Shown here: positions 34,275-43,834 of the stretch, one piece after another
How the letters are laid out: each line of letters starts with the position of its first letter
Position numbering within the stretch: position 1 is the stretch's first letter
Origin: JASGDC01 sp047608145
Lineage (GTDB): Bacteria > Actinomycetota > Actinomycetes > Actinomycetales > Micrococcaceae
NCBI GenBank assembly: GCA_047608145.1
Contig: JASGDC010000034.1
Location: 62,001-126,000, forward strand
Direction: 5' to 3'
DNA length: 64,000 nucleotides
The notes under the pieces: generated by a model
Told to the model about the DNA's origin: nothing
What the model saw: the letters and a program-made list of their open reading frames with translations, nothing else
The model's database searches: none
Program-made: the position numbers and the translations under genes

Positions 34275-37200
34275 TTCGCCCCCTTAACTTCAAATGTGGC
34301 CAAGGTAATAACTGGATTAACGATAGTAAGAATACTATGAAAACTATAACTGCATAAATTCGGTAAATTTTATCTTCATACCAAACTTTAATAGTTCCAG
34401 TATCTCCAGAGACTATAAAACTCTGCTTCCAAGTAGAGTTATTAGCTACTAATTCTTGACCATTAAGTGTGGCTTTCCAACGCGGGTTGGCACTTTGACG
34501 TAGCATCAAAACTCGTGCATTAGGACTAGCATCCACTACATCTTGCGAGGTGTATAACCCGGAAGAGTTTATTCCTTGCAATATTGCACCGCTACCATCA
34601 AGTAATTGTGCATTATAGAAAGCCGACTCATCTTCAGCACCAACTTTCCATAGATGACCGCCAGGAATTTGCCCAATATCAGTTACTGAAGAGTTTACGT
34701 TAATTTTGTCAGTTAGATTTTTTCCACCATTAGTACTATCAAGTAACACTACGTATTCAATGCCTAAATTATCCAACTCATCGCTAGAATTTTGGTTATT
34801 TCCGCTAACTAGCTGAGCAGTAACATCGTGAATTGCACTATCTCCGGTATTTAATTTACTTGGCTTAACCCCAGATAAATCAGAAACAATATTACGATTT
34901 TCATACAGACTTGAGCCATATTCATAGTAGTTATCATTTGTAGTAACCGCACTTGAAATCAGAGTACCGTTATCTTGAGAATCTAAAACCAGCGCCTTAG
35001 CACGGCTCTGCCCGTGGAAAGCACTACGTAGACTGTCAGGCAATATTAATGGAGTTTGCGCCTTTAATTCTGATTTCTCAGCACCAATACGTAAGTTATT
35101 GAAACTCCAAAATGTCCCTAATCCTAGGCTTAGAATTAATAAACCAACTACCATAATGCTGCGTTGTTTTTGAGTTACTTTCTTTAATGCTTTTTTATCT
35201 ATGTCGCACAATGTTTCAGTAAAGTAAGCAAAGAAAATCAATAAAACAAAGCCAATTACACTAGAGCTTGATGCCGGATAAACATAAGTATATGAATCTC
35301 CCGAAATCCCCATTGGGAAATGGCTAAAACCTGCAATGACTGCAACTGTGATGACGATAATACCCCAGCCGGCCACGGAGAAACGTATTTGCCCTTTCCA
35401 GACCGTATAGACTACAGCTATTAATAGTAATGCAGCAGTCAAAATTATGAAGCTATCATGTACTGAGAAATCTGAAAGCATTACATTTAAAGTAGTGTAC
35501 TTTGGTGTAGATACTTGAGCATCCGGATCAGCAAAAGGTGCCCACATATTAGTACGATTAGTTATCAATAATGGAATAAAGAATAAATAGCTAATAAACG
35601 GCACAAAGATTAAAGCAACACGAATCGAACGTTTTGCCAAAATCAAAACAAAAATCAGTATCAAAGTAAAAGTTATTAGTAATACTGGTGAAGCTGCAGT
35701 TGCAAAAGCCATCGCTACTCCAGCACTTACAAACACAGTTGTCGAACTAGCTTCAATTTTATTAGCAAGTGTCGCATATAATACTCGCCCAAAAATTGGC
35801 AACACAATATGTGGCACAATACCGCTGATACGTCCTTCAGCTAACGAGATTAAATAACTAGGGTAAAAAGCCCAAAGCACTATCAAAAACCAGGCAAGTT
35901 TACGGTTATGCCAAGGTGTTACTCGGATAAACCGACGCATGGTGACCGCAGGTAAGACAAAACTAAATATATATAGCGCTGGCGTAACTAACCAGCCTAA
36001 ATTCCCTAAGAACAAAGAGACGAAAGAACTTAACCAAGAAAATGGATCTAATGGTGCTCCATAGCCTAAGCCTAGTGGTCGCCAACTATGGAACATATTT
36101 GCAAGCGCATCACTTCGATAAGAACCAAAAGATTTTAATGCCCCACCCGAAATACCACTATGTCCTAGAGACTTACCGAATAGCGTTAAACCTAATATTA
36201 AAAGCAATGCTAAGAATGGATACCAAAGTTTTGGGACAAAAACATCTCGTAGTATCCCATATCTACGCTGCTGTTCTTGTAACTGATCAGTTAGTTTAAG
36301 ATATCGTTGCCCTAAAGTTTCAAGATATGAAAGCCGTCTTAATCGTAGCTTACTGCCTTTAACATGTCCCATAAAAGAGAATAGTATCTTTAAGCGTTGA
36401 CCAAAATCTTTAAGCGAAGCTGAGTAGCGCCCCACAATAATCCCGTAAAAAAGACTGGCGAAAGCACCTAACAGACCCCAAAACCAAACTAGAAATTTTT
36501 GTGGGTATTTTATGTGCTTTAAATTTAAATAAATACCTTTTGCGCCTTCAGTTAGTTTTCCTGTATCAGGATTTGAAACTAAAAACTTCGCATCTGCACT
36601 ATATGCAATGGCCAAATCTTGGGAAATAGCGCGAATACAATAATCTGCTTCACCATCTTTTAGCTCTACTTTAGGTGAAAAACCCTTTAATCTACGCCAA
36701 ATACTATATTTAATTAAAGCGCCTTCAAGTGGCGCTGTAGTTTCAATAAAAGAATCTTCTGTATTAACTAAGGAAGATGCTCCAGTATAATAATGCTGAT
36801 ATTGTCGTCCATCAGCACCTATGCGATACGGAGTTGCAACTAATTCTTCTCGATTACGACTCGACATTAATTTACCGCTAACAATAGCGACATCTCGACG
36901 CGTATCATTAAGCGTAGTTAGCATACTAGTTAGCGCTTCAGGCTCTGGAATAACGCCAGACGGTAAAAACCAAAACCAAGAATCCTGAATTGGAATATCA
37001 GAATTTTCAAAAGCGCTAAGGATAGAAAGATTCACTTCCCGAACACTGAGCTTTTCTTCTTTTTGAACTTTAGAGCGTGAATAATATTTATAATCAAATT
37101 CAACGCCATACTTTTCACAGATTTTTTGCTCTGCTTCATTGCCTAAGCCAATAACAACCGTACGAGGCGGAGTTAAGGTTTGCTTTTTGAGAGCTTCAAG

Positions 37201-37275
37201 GGTGTCCTCGAGCTCTTTCTTAACCCCAGTAGAGATAACTAAGGCAACAACATGTTGGGTAAAAGCATCTTTCAT
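34261..37275 (-). CDS. Large GT2-like polytopic membrane protein (degenerate catalytic motif)
   Basis: 1004 residues. Residues 1-230 form a GT2-type domain (VVALVISTGVKKELEDTLEAL, later LIKYSIWRRLKGFSPKVELKDGEADYC). About a dozen membrane helices lie between 255 and 700, then comes an extracytoplasmic region (about 715-960) and a last helix near 975. Actinobacterial relatives beside DUF5719 usually carry a WLLHDD metal-binding motif; here the matching place reads WFWFLPSGVIPEPEAL, without the aspartates, so transferase activity is doubtful. It is followed by DUF5719 with a 14-base overlap and preceded by whiB2. The role is probably in the cell envelope, but this is inferred from architecture. 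Confidence 0.82.
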   Translation of the reverse strand: MKDAFTQHVVALVISTGVKKELEDTLEALKKQTLTPPRTVVIGLGNEAEQKICEKYGVEFDYKYYSRSKVQKEEKLSVREVNLSILSAFENSDIPIQDSWFWFLPSGVIPEPEALTSMLTTLNDTRRDVAIVSGKLMSSRNREELVATPYRIGADGRQYQHYYTGASSLVNTEDSFIETTAPLEGALIKYSIWRRLKGFSPKVELKDGEADYCIRAISQDLAIAYSADAKFLVSNPDTGKLTEGAKGIYLNLKHIKYPQKFLVWFWGLLGAFASLFYGIIVGRYSASLKDFGQRLKILFSFMGHVKGSKLRLRRLSYLETLGQRYLKLTDQLQEQQRRYGILRDVFVPKLWYPFLALLLILGLTLFGKSLGHSGISGGALKSFGSYRSDALANMFHSWRPLGLGYGAPLDPFSWLSSFVSLFLGNLGWLVTPALYIFSFVLPAVTMRRFIRVTPWHNRKLAWFLIVLWAFYPSYLISLAEGRISGIVPHIVLPIFGRVLYATLANKIEASSTTVFVSAGVAMAFATAASPVLLITFTLILIFVLILAKRSIRVALIFVPFISYLFFIPLLITNRTNMWAPFADPDAQVSTPKYTTLNVMLSDFSVHDSFIILTAALLLIAVVYTVWKGQIRFSVAGWGIIVITVAVIAGFSHFPMGISGDSYTYVYPASSSSVIGFVLLIFFAYFTETLCDIDKKALKKVTQKQRSIMVVGLLILSLGLGTFWSFNNLRIGAEKSELKAQTPLILPDSLRSAFHGQSRAKALVLDSQDNGTLISSAVTTNDNYYEYGSSLYENRNIVSDLSGVKPSKLNTGDSAIHDVTAQLVSGNNQNSSDELDNLGIEYVVLLDSTNGGKNLTDKINVNSSVTDIGQIPGGHLWKVGAEDESAFYNAQLLDGSGAILQGINSSGLYTSQDVVDASPNARVLMLRQSANPRWKATLNGQELVANNSTWKQSFIVSGDTGTIKVWYEDKIYRIYAVIVFIVFLLSLIQLLPWPHLKLRGRNGGQ

Positions 37276-37338
37276 ATCAATTTATAAGTTACTAGAACTT
37301 TCTGAAAAAATCCTTAATTTTTAGTAGTAACTTATCAT

Positions 37339-37857
37339 TTACATTGAACGTTTGCGCAATTTCCTGCGCTCACGCTCAGATAATCCACCCCAAATACCAA
37401 ATCTTTCATCACTTGAAAGGGCGTATTCTAAACACTGATTCTTTACGGAACAAGCTCCACAAACTTTTTTCGCATCACGGGTAGAACCACCCTTTTCTGG
37501 AAAAAATGCTTCAGGATCAGTCTGTACACAAAGAGCATCAACTTGCCAGCTAAGCTCTGAAGTATCATCTAAATCGTTATAAATGACTTTTAACAATTTT
37601 GCTTTATCTGTTTCTTGTTTCTTTTCTGAAATTTTCTCATGCGTGCTGAGGAAGGCAGTCGCTTCTGCTTCTAACTTTTGGCTTGAAGCATTTGATTTAA
37701 CTGTAGACACTTGAGGATTTGTTGGATCTTGGAACCAATTTGCTGGGACATCAGTCGCCTTGAAACTTGAGTTTTGCTCGTAGCTTTGTTCACTTTTGCG
37801 TTGTTGCGCAGAATTCAAAACAGTCCTACTCTTCCATAACAATCTCTGTAGTAACAC
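37339..37857 (-). CDS. whiB2: WhiB2/WhmD-like iron-sulfur regulator with an N-terminal extension
   Basis: A WhiB-family protein read as 172 residues from an ATG-type start at 37857; the true start may be further in, as the first 90 residues are poorly conserved. The conserved part has the cluster cysteines at 110, 133, 136 and 142, the WhiB2 hallmark DALCVQTDPEAFFPEKGGST (108-127), GIWGG (154-158) and a basic end. WhiB2/WhmD controls septation and cell division in mycobacteria and Streptomyces sporulation (WhiB). Location beside the large glycosyltransferase/DUF5719/DUF3499 genes agrees with the actinobacterial whiB2 neighbourhood. Confidence 0.9.
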   Translation of the reverse strand: MLLQRLLWKSRTVLNSAQQRKSEQSYEQNSSFKATDVPANWFQDPTNPQVSTVKSNASSQKLEAEATAFLSTHEKISEKKQETDKAKLLKVIYNDLDDTSELSWQVDALCVQTDPEAFFPEKGGSTRDAKKVCGACSVKNQCLEYALSSDERFGIWGGLSERERRKLRKRSM

Positions 37858-38014
37858 TACATCGTCTAACTAATTAGGTTTTAACCTATAAATACATTCT
37901 CTAGGTAAATTGCAAAAAATACAATACCTAATTTTTCAAACGTCATTCCAATAATACAGGATTTAGCTCCAAATAGAAAAAATAAAGTTATAAAAACAAT
38001 TTAATAAAACCATG

Positions 38015-38027
38015 TAGAATTAACCCA
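38015..38027 (+). promoter_or_regulatory. -10 element of galE, consistent with a leaderless transcript
   Basis: TAGAAT at 38015-38020 ends six bases before the galE ATG at 38027, so transcription would start at or next to the A of the start codon. No Shine-Dalgarno is present in the short space. Leaderless messages are frequent in actinobacteria. Confidence 0.5.
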
Positions 38028-39010
38028 TGAGTACTTTAGTTACAGGTGGCGCAGGATATATTGGCGCGCACGTTATTGATTTATTACATAAACGAAACGA
38101 AGAAGTAGTAGTCGTTGACGACTTATCTAATGGAGTTAAAGAAAAAATTGGAAATACCAAGCTTTATACATTGGACTTAGCTGAAGATGGCGCTGCTGAT
38201 AAACTAACCACAATCATGCATGACCATGATGTAGATGCGGTAATTCACTTTGCAGCGAAGAAGCAAGTGGGTGAATCCGTAGAAAAACCACTTTGGTATT
38301 ACCATCAAAATGTTACTGGCATGGTTAATCTACTAACCGCTATGAAAGATGAGAAAGTAAAAAAATTTGTGTTCTCTTCTTCAGCAGCAACTTTCGGAGT
38401 TCCTGAAGCATCAGTAGTTAACGAAGACTACCCTTGCGCACCAATCAACCCATACGGCGAGACTAAACTAATTGGCGAATGGATGGCCAATGCTTCAGCT
38501 AAAGCTGATAATCTTCGTGTGGCAAGCTTACGTTACTTCAACGTAGCAGGCGCTGGTAGCCCAAAACTTATGGATACTGCTGCTTTAAATCTTGTACCAA
38601 TGGTATTCGAACGCTTAGAGAAAAAAGAAAAGCCAATAGTATTTGGCGATGATTACGATACTCCTGATGGCACTTGTATCCGTGATTATGTTCACGTAGT
38701 AGATTTAGCAGACGCTCACCTAGCAGCACTTGACTACCTTGATAATGAAAAGCGTGATTATTCTGCATTTAACGTAGGTACTGGCTCTGGATCTTCAGTA
38801 AAAGAAGTACTAGATATTATTAAAAAAGTAACTGGCATAGACACTACTCCTGAAATAGTTAAACGTCGCGCAGGTGACCCACCACAATTAATTGCTGATG
38901 TCTCTCGCATTAATAAAACTCTTAACTGGGAAGCTAAATATAATTTGAATGACATCATTGAATCTACTTGGGAAGCAATGAAAGCTAAAGGAACACCGCT
39001 TACTAAATAA
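38027..39010 (+). CDS. galE: UDP-glucose 4-epimerase
   Basis: A 327-residue short-chain epimerase converting UDP-glucose to UDP-galactose. The NAD site is VTGGAGYIGAHVIDLL at the start, and the catalytic pair appears as SSSAATFG and YGETK (NPYGETKLIGEW). Family motifs RYFNVAGA and GTCIRDYVHVVDLADAH are present. Length is normal. Its product feeds the UDP-galactopyranose mutase and galactofuranosyltransferases at the left of the window, so it supplies galactan synthesis even though it is not linked. It stands alone between divergent whiB2 and the sdh operon. Confidence 0.96.
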   Translation: MSTLVTGGAGYIGAHVIDLLHKRNEEVVVVDDLSNGVKEKIGNTKLYTLDLAEDGAADKLTTIMHDHDVDAVIHFAAKKQVGESVEKPLWYYHQNVTGMVNLLTAMKDEKVKKFVFSSSAATFGVPEASVVNEDYPCAPINPYGETKLIGEWMANASAKADNLRVASLRYFNVAGAGSPKLMDTAALNLVPMVFERLEKKEKPIVFGDDYDTPDGTCIRDYVHVVDLADAHLAALDYLDNEKRDYSAFNVGTGSGSSVKEVLDIIKKVTGIDTTPEIVKRRAGDPPQLIADVSRINKTLNWEAKYNLNDIIESTWEAMKAKGTPLTK

Positions 39011-39201
39011 AGCACGCAGTGTTTTCCTTTGGATGTCTTTAACCAAACTCGCATAAACTATTACGCTTTATTAGCTTTTAGCGTTATGCTGGTAGATATA
39101 ATTAAAAGATACTCACGACTAGCAATTAGGCGTTAGTTTTTTGAGTGTTTATTTATGTAGGATTGTAGATACAATTAAAAAGTTTACTAATAAGGAATAT
39201 A

Positions 39202-39576
39202 GTGGCGAATAACAATACTCTATATCGTGGCAGGGAAGGCATGTGGACGTGGGTGTTACACCGTATTACTGGTGTGGCAATCTTCGTGTTTTTGTTAATC
39301 CACGTTCTTGATACATCTTTAGTTCGAGTTTCCCCGGAAGCTTACAATGCTGTTATTGGCTCATACAAAAACCCAATTATGGGTATTGGTGAGACTGGTC
39401 TAGTAGCAGCTATCTTGTTCCACGCTTTTAACGGCGTTCGTATTATCTTAATTGACTTCTGGTCAAAGGGTGCAAAATACCAGAAACAACTTTTCTATGG
39501 CGTAGTAGTGCTATGGGTTATTTTCTTTATTGGTTTCGCTGCCCGTCATCTACCTAACGTATTTGGAGCGCACTAA
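39202..39576 (+). CDS. sdhC: Succinate dehydrogenase cytochrome b556 subunit
   Basis: A 124-residue membrane subunit with three helices. The N-terminal LYRGREGMWTWVLHRITGVAIFVFLLIHVLDT contains the HRITG motif and histidines that bind haem b and quinone. Start is a GTG with aagga upstream. It is the first gene of sdhCDAB, which oxidises succinate to fumarate and passes electrons to menaquinone. It overlaps sdhD by one base. Confidence 0.93.
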   Translation: MANNNTLYRGREGMWTWVLHRITGVAIFVFLLIHVLDTSLVRVSPEAYNAVIGSYKNPIMGIGETGLVAAILFHAFNGVRIILIDFWSKGAKYQKQLFYGVVVLWVIFFIGFAARHLPNVFGAH

Positions 39577-40046
39577 TGACAGATAAATCTTTAAATGTAA
39601 CTAGTATTCCAAATCCACGTACTCCAGAACGCTACCGTAGGACTAAAAAAACTAAAGGTAGCAGTCAGCGTAATGCGTGGTTATTCATGCGTATCTCTGG
39701 TGTTGCACTAATTGTACTTATCTTTGCACACCTATTTACTAACTTGATGGTTGGTAAAGGCATCCAAGCAATTGACTTTGGTTTTGTTGCCGGTAAATGG
39801 GCACATCCATTGTGGAAAGTTTGGGATTTATTAATGCTATGGCTTGCAATGCTACACGGTACTAACGGTGTTACTACTATCATCAATGATTACGTAACTA
39901 AACCAGGTGCTAATAAAGCATTAAAGATGACATTACATATTGCTGCAGCAGTCATCATTATCCTAGGTTCACTTGTTATCTTTACTTTCGATCCTTGTCC
40001 AAAGAACGCAGACCCAGCGCTTCTAGCGTCATTCTGTTCTAAGTAA
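39576..40046 (+). CDS. sdhD: Succinate dehydrogenase membrane anchor subunit
   Basis: A 156-residue protein with a hydrophilic N-terminus and three membrane helices (about 32-52, 75-95, 113-135). Conserved features include WLFMRISGVALIVLIFAHLF and LAMLHGTNGVTTIINDY, with histidines for haem. It anchors SdhA/SdhB together with SdhC. It overlaps sdhC by one base and is followed by sdhA after 12 bases with a gaaaggg ribosome site. Confidence 0.92.
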   Translation: MTDKSLNVTSIPNPRTPERYRRTKKTKGSSQRNAWLFMRISGVALIVLIFAHLFTNLMVGKGIQAIDFGFVAGKWAHPLWKVWDLLMLWLAMLHGTNGVTTIINDYVTKPGANKALKMTLHIAAAVIIILGSLVIFTFDPCPKNADPALLASFCSK

Positions 40047-40058
40047 GAAAGGGCTTAA

Positions 40059-41819
40059 ATGCAAACTCACGAATACGATGTAGTTATCGTAGGTGCTGGT
40101 GGCGCAGGTATGCGCGCTGCAATTGAGGCAGGTCCACGCGCAAAAACAGCAGTAATCACTAAACTTTATCCGACTCGTTCTCACACAGGTGCTGCTCAAG
40201 GCGGTATGTGCGCGGCTCTAGCCAATGTCGAAGAAGACAACTGGGAATGGCACACATTCGACACTATCAAAGGTGGCGACTACCTTGTAGATCAGGATTC
40301 TGCAGAAATTATGGCAAAAGAAGCCATTGATGCAGTAATCGACCTAGAGAAAATGGGTCTACCTTTCAACCGTACACCAGAAGGTCGTATCGACCAGCGT
40401 CGTTTCGGTGGCCACACACGTAACCATGGTAAAGCACCCGTACGTCGTGCATGCTATGCCGCGGACCGTACTGGACACATGATTTTACAGACTTTGTACC
40501 AGAACTGTGTAAAGCATGGCGTGGAATTCTATAATGAGTTCTACGCACTAGATATTCTGATTAATGAAGATGGCGGCAAAAAGAAAGCTGCTGGTGTAGT
40601 GGCTTATGAACTTGCTACTGGTGAAATTCATCTCTTTAAAGCTAAGTCAGTAGTTATGGCTACTGGTGGTTTTGGTAAAGTATTCAAGACTACTTCTAAC
40701 GCACATACCCTAACTGGTGATGGTCCAGGTGTTGCTTTGCGCCGTGGTATTCCACTTGAAGATATGGAATTCTTCCAGTTCCACCCTACCGGCCTTGCAG
40801 GTCTTGGCATTTTGCTTTCTGAAGCAGCTCGCGGTGAAGGTGCAATTCTACGTAACTCTGAAGGTGAACGTTTCATGGAACGTTACGCACCTACCATTAA
40901 AGACTTAGCACCTCGTGACATGGTAGCTCGTGCAATGGCAAATGAAGTTCGTGAAGGTCGTGGTTGTGGTCCGCACAAAGACTATGTGCTTCTTGACCTA
41001 ACTCACTTGGAACCAGCGCATATTGATGCGAAACTTCCAGATATTACTGAGTTTGCTCGTACTTACCTAGCTGTGGAACCTTATACAGAGCCAGTACCGG
41101 TATACCCTACTGCACACTATGGCATGGGTGGTATTCCGACTAACAATGAAACTGAAGTACTAGCTGATAACGATACAGTCGTTCCAGGCCTATATGCTGC
41201 TGGTGAATGTGCTTGTGTATCGGTACACGGTGCAAACCGTCTAGGCACTAACTCATTGCTTGATATTAACGTATTTGGTAAACGTGCTGGTGTTGCTGCA
41301 GCCGAATATGCGAATTCTGTTGAGCAGGTAAAACTGCCAGAGAATCCTGCTGGTCTTGTAGAAGATCTAGTAGATCATGCACGTAACTCTAACGGCAGTG
41401 AACGTGTTGCAGATATCCGTAAAGAGCTACAAAGCACTATGGATAAAAATGTGCAAGTATTCCGCACGGAAGAAACAATGCGTGAATCTCTAGCTATCAT
41501 CGAAGAATTACGTGAACGCTATAAGAACATCAACGTGATGGATAAGAGCCAACGTTATAACTTAGATCTTCTAGAAGCAATTGAACTTGGATTCTTATTA
41601 GATCTTGCCGAAGTAGTTACAGTTGGCGCATTACATCGTAAGGAATCTCGTGGTGGACACTTCCGTGAAGACTTCCCAGAGCGCGATGATGAAAACTACA
41701 TGGAACATACTATGATTTATAAAGACGAAAACGCTGAATCTGAAGGAATCAAAGGCTTGCGCCTTGAAACTAAACCAGTTGTCGTTACTCGTTATCAACC
41801 AATGGAGCGTAAGTACTAA
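40059..41819 (+). CDS. sdhA: Succinate dehydrogenase flavoprotein subunit
   Basis: A 586-residue flavoprotein, the catalytic subunit. The FAD fold opens VVIVGAGGAGMRAAIEAG; RSHTGAAQGG contains the histidine for covalent FAD; FFQFHPTGLAGLGILLSEAARGEG and the C-terminal capping region are intact. Length matches the family (about 580-590). It is translated in step with sdhB (the stop and ATG share a base). The presence of a complete sdh operon argues for an oxidative TCA branch in this organism. Confidence 0.97.
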   Translation: MQTHEYDVVIVGAGGAGMRAAIEAGPRAKTAVITKLYPTRSHTGAAQGGMCAALANVEEDNWEWHTFDTIKGGDYLVDQDSAEIMAKEAIDAVIDLEKMGLPFNRTPEGRIDQRRFGGHTRNHGKAPVRRACYAADRTGHMILQTLYQNCVKHGVEFYNEFYALDILINEDGGKKKAAGVVAYELATGEIHLFKAKSVVMATGGFGKVFKTTSNAHTLTGDGPGVALRRGIPLEDMEFFQFHPTGLAGLGILLSEAARGEGAILRNSEGERFMERYAPTIKDLAPRDMVARAMANEVREGRGCGPHKDYVLLDLTHLEPAHIDAKLPDITEFARTYLAVEPYTEPVPVYPTAHYGMGGIPTNNETEVLADNDTVVPGLYAAGECACVSVHGANRLGTNSLLDINVFGKRAGVAAAEYANSVEQVKLPENPAGLVEDLVDHARNSNGSERVADIRKELQSTMDKNVQVFRTEETMRESLAIIEELRERYKNINVMDKSQRYNLDLLEAIELGFLLDLAEVVTVGALHRKESRGGHFREDFPERDDENYMEHTMIYKDENAESEGIKGLRLETKPVVVTRYQPMERKY

Positions 41820-42601
41820 TGGCTAATACTCAAATTGAAGAATCAGAAAAAGTTGAAACTGCTGCTGGTGATGTGCCAACTTTCCATGTCACTATGAAGA
41901 TTCTTAGGTACAATCCTGAGGTTAAAGAAGAGTCGCACTGGGATACTTTTGATGTAGTAGCATATAGCACGGAACGTGTACTTGACTTGCTACATAAAAT
42001 TAAGTGGGATATTGACGGCTCTCTTACTTTCCGTCGTTCTTGTGCCCACGGTGTTTGTGGTTCTGATGCAATGCGCATTAATGGACGCAACCGCCTAGCA
42101 TGTAAAACTTTGATTAAAGATTTAGACCGTTCTAAGCCAATTACAGTAGAGCCAATTCGTGGTCTACCGGTTGAAAAAGATTTGATTGTAAACATGGAAC
42201 CATTCTTTGATGCGTACCGTGAAATTCAACCATTCTTAATTGCTGATAAGACGCCAGCTGATGGCAAAGAACGTCTACAGTCTGCTGAAGAACGCGCTCG
42301 TTTTGATGACACTACTAAGTGTATCCTTTGCGCAGCTTGCACTACTTCTTGCCCAGTATTCTGGAGCGATGGACAATACTTTGGTCCTGCAGCTATCGTA
42401 AATGCACACCGTTTCATCTTTGATTCTCGTGACGAAGCTTCAGACGTACGTCTAGACATTTTGAATGATACCGAAGGAGTATGGCGCTGTCGTACTACTT
42501 TCAACTGTACTGATGCTTGCCCTCGGGGTATCGAAGTTACCAAGGCAATTGCAGAAGTGAAGAAAGCAGTGATCTCAGGCAAAGTTAATTACACTGCCTA
42601 A
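41819..42601 (+). CDS. sdhB: Succinate dehydrogenase iron-sulfur subunit
   Basis: A 260-residue protein with three cluster-binding regions: RRSCAHGVCGSDAMRING for [2Fe-2S], CILCAACTTSCPVFW for [4Fe-4S], and CRTTFNCTDACPRGI completing the [4Fe-4S]/[3Fe-4S] sites. It passes electrons from SdhA to quinone. It is the last gene of the operon and is followed 45 bases later by a strong hairpin terminator. Confidence 0.97.
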   Translation: MANTQIEESEKVETAAGDVPTFHVTMKILRYNPEVKEESHWDTFDVVAYSTERVLDLLHKIKWDIDGSLTFRRSCAHGVCGSDAMRINGRNRLACKTLIKDLDRSKPITVEPIRGLPVEKDLIVNMEPFFDAYREIQPFLIADKTPADGKERLQSAEERARFDDTTKCILCAACTTSCPVFWSDGQYFGPAAIVNAHRFIFDSRDEASDVRLDILNDTEGVWRCRTTFNCTDACPRGIEVTKAIAEVKKAVISGKVNYTA

Positions 42602-42646
42602 TAAGACTTATATATAAATAGCTTATATATAAACCCCTAACCCCAT

Positions 42647-42682
42647 AAAAATAGACCGAAGTATTTTCTTCGGTCTATTTTT
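42647..42682. terminator. Bidirectional terminator between sdhB and pdxK
   Basis: A 15-base perfect stem (aaaaatagaccgaag and its complement) with a six-base loop; A- and T-runs at the ends allow it to stop transcription from either side. It separates the convergent sdh operon and the pdxK-to-xth group. Confidence 0.9.
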
Positions 42683-42779
42683 CTTAGATTTAAAGTTAAT
42701 ACTGATTAGTTATATTAGAGTTATTACTAACACTAAAAGTAATAATGAATGCTAATTTCACTAGACACTAGGGGCGAGG

Positions 42780-43571
42780 CTACTTGCCGCCTTGCCACAC
42801 AGCATCAAATGGTGCTTTTGAAGAAACACGATTTTTGATTGCTGTATGTACGAATTCTTTAGCAGTCTTACAAGCGTCAAGTGGAGTAACCCCTTTAGCA
42901 AGTTCAGCAGTAATTGCTGCTGCTAGAGTACATCCTGCACCACTAACACGTTCATTACCGACTTTGTCATGCTCTATTACTGTAATCTCTTTGCCATCAT
43001 AGAAAACATCTATAGCTTTATCGCCTTCAATTTCTACGCCACCTTTAACCAGCACATTCTTAGGACCTAGCTCTACAATCTTCTTAGCCGCTTCTTTCAT
43101 GTCCTCTACATTATTTATAGTGATACCAGAAAGTGATTCTGCTTCAAAATGGTTAGGCGTAATTAAGTATGCCAGCGGCACAATATGTTGCTTTAACGTA
43201 TTATCAATATCAAGAGCTGCACCAGGCTCTTGTCCCTTACATATTAAAACAGGATCCACTACTAACTTTTTGACTGGGTTACCATTTAAGTGCTTCGCTA
43301 CTGTTTCAATCGTAGGGATCGTACCTAACATTCCAATCTTCGCTGTTTCAATATCATAAGTATTAAAAGCTGCATTCATCTGATCACTGATAGTTTCTGG
43401 TGCAACTGGCACAAAGATATGATCAAAATTATTATTTGCATCAAAAGACACAATACAAGTAAGGTTTTGAACCCCAAAGACTCCTAATTGCTGAAATGTT
43501 TTCAAATCTGCAGAGGCGCCAGCACCGCCTGTAGCTTCATTTCCAGCAATTGTTAATACGATATCTACCAT
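42780..43571 (-). CDS. pdxK: Pyridoxine/pyridoxal kinase (ThiD-like, PdxK type)
   Basis: A 263-residue ribokinase-fold enzyme. The opening VLTIAGNEATGGAGASADLKTFQQLG, VVDPVLICKGQE, TPNHFEAESLSG and the anion-hole loop VSGAGCTLAAAI fit the dual-cysteine PdxK group of Gram-positive bacteria, which phosphorylates pyridoxal (and sometimes hydroxymethylpyrimidine); the cysteines in ICKG and GAGC support this over plain ThiD. No thiamine genes are adjacent. The ATG is preceded by ggag. It is the last gene of a minus-strand run starting at xth. Confidence 0.85.
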   Translation of the reverse strand: MVDIVLTIAGNEATGGAGASADLKTFQQLGVFGVQNLTCIVSFDANNNFDHIFVPVAPETISDQMNAAFNTYDIETAKIGMLGTIPTIETVAKHLNGNPVKKLVVDPVLICKGQEPGAALDIDNTLKQHIVPLAYLITPNHFEAESLSGITINNVEDMKEAAKKIVELGPKNVLVKGGVEIEGDKAIDVFYDGKEITVIEHDKVGNERVSGAGCTLAAAITAELAKGVTPLDACKTAKEFVHTAIKNRVSSKAPFDAVWQGGK

Positions 43572-43618
43572 ATTTTTATGCTCCGATTCTATTAGCTTCT
43601 CTAAGCTTAAGTTTAACG

Positions 43619-43834
43619 CTATTGTTTAATCAAGGTAAAGGTCTCGCCACCGAAACTGACTTTATCACCAGGATGAAGCTGTCTACCGCGTTGCATGACA
43701 ACTTCGCCATTAACAGTAACTAAACCTTCAGCAATAACTTCCCTGGCTTCGGCGCCGTCGTAGACTACATTAGCTAATTTCAAAGCTTGACCGAGCCTAA
43801 TCATGTCATTTTTAAGATATAGCTGCTGATCCAT
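43619..43834 (-). CDS. S4-domain RNA-binding protein
   Basis: A 71-residue protein that is essentially one S4 RNA-binding domain of the YbcJ/RlbA type (IRLGQALKLANVVYDGAEAREVIAEG, then VTVNGEVVMQRGRQLHPGDKV). Such small proteins bind structured RNA, often ribosomal; the exact target is unknown. Its start lies inside the 3' end of the YihY gene (23-base overlap), so it is co-translated with it. Confidence 0.88.
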   Translation of the reverse strand: MDQQLYLKNDMIRLGQALKLANVVYDGAEAREVIAEGLVTVNGEVVMQRGRQLHPGDKVSFGGETFTLIKQ

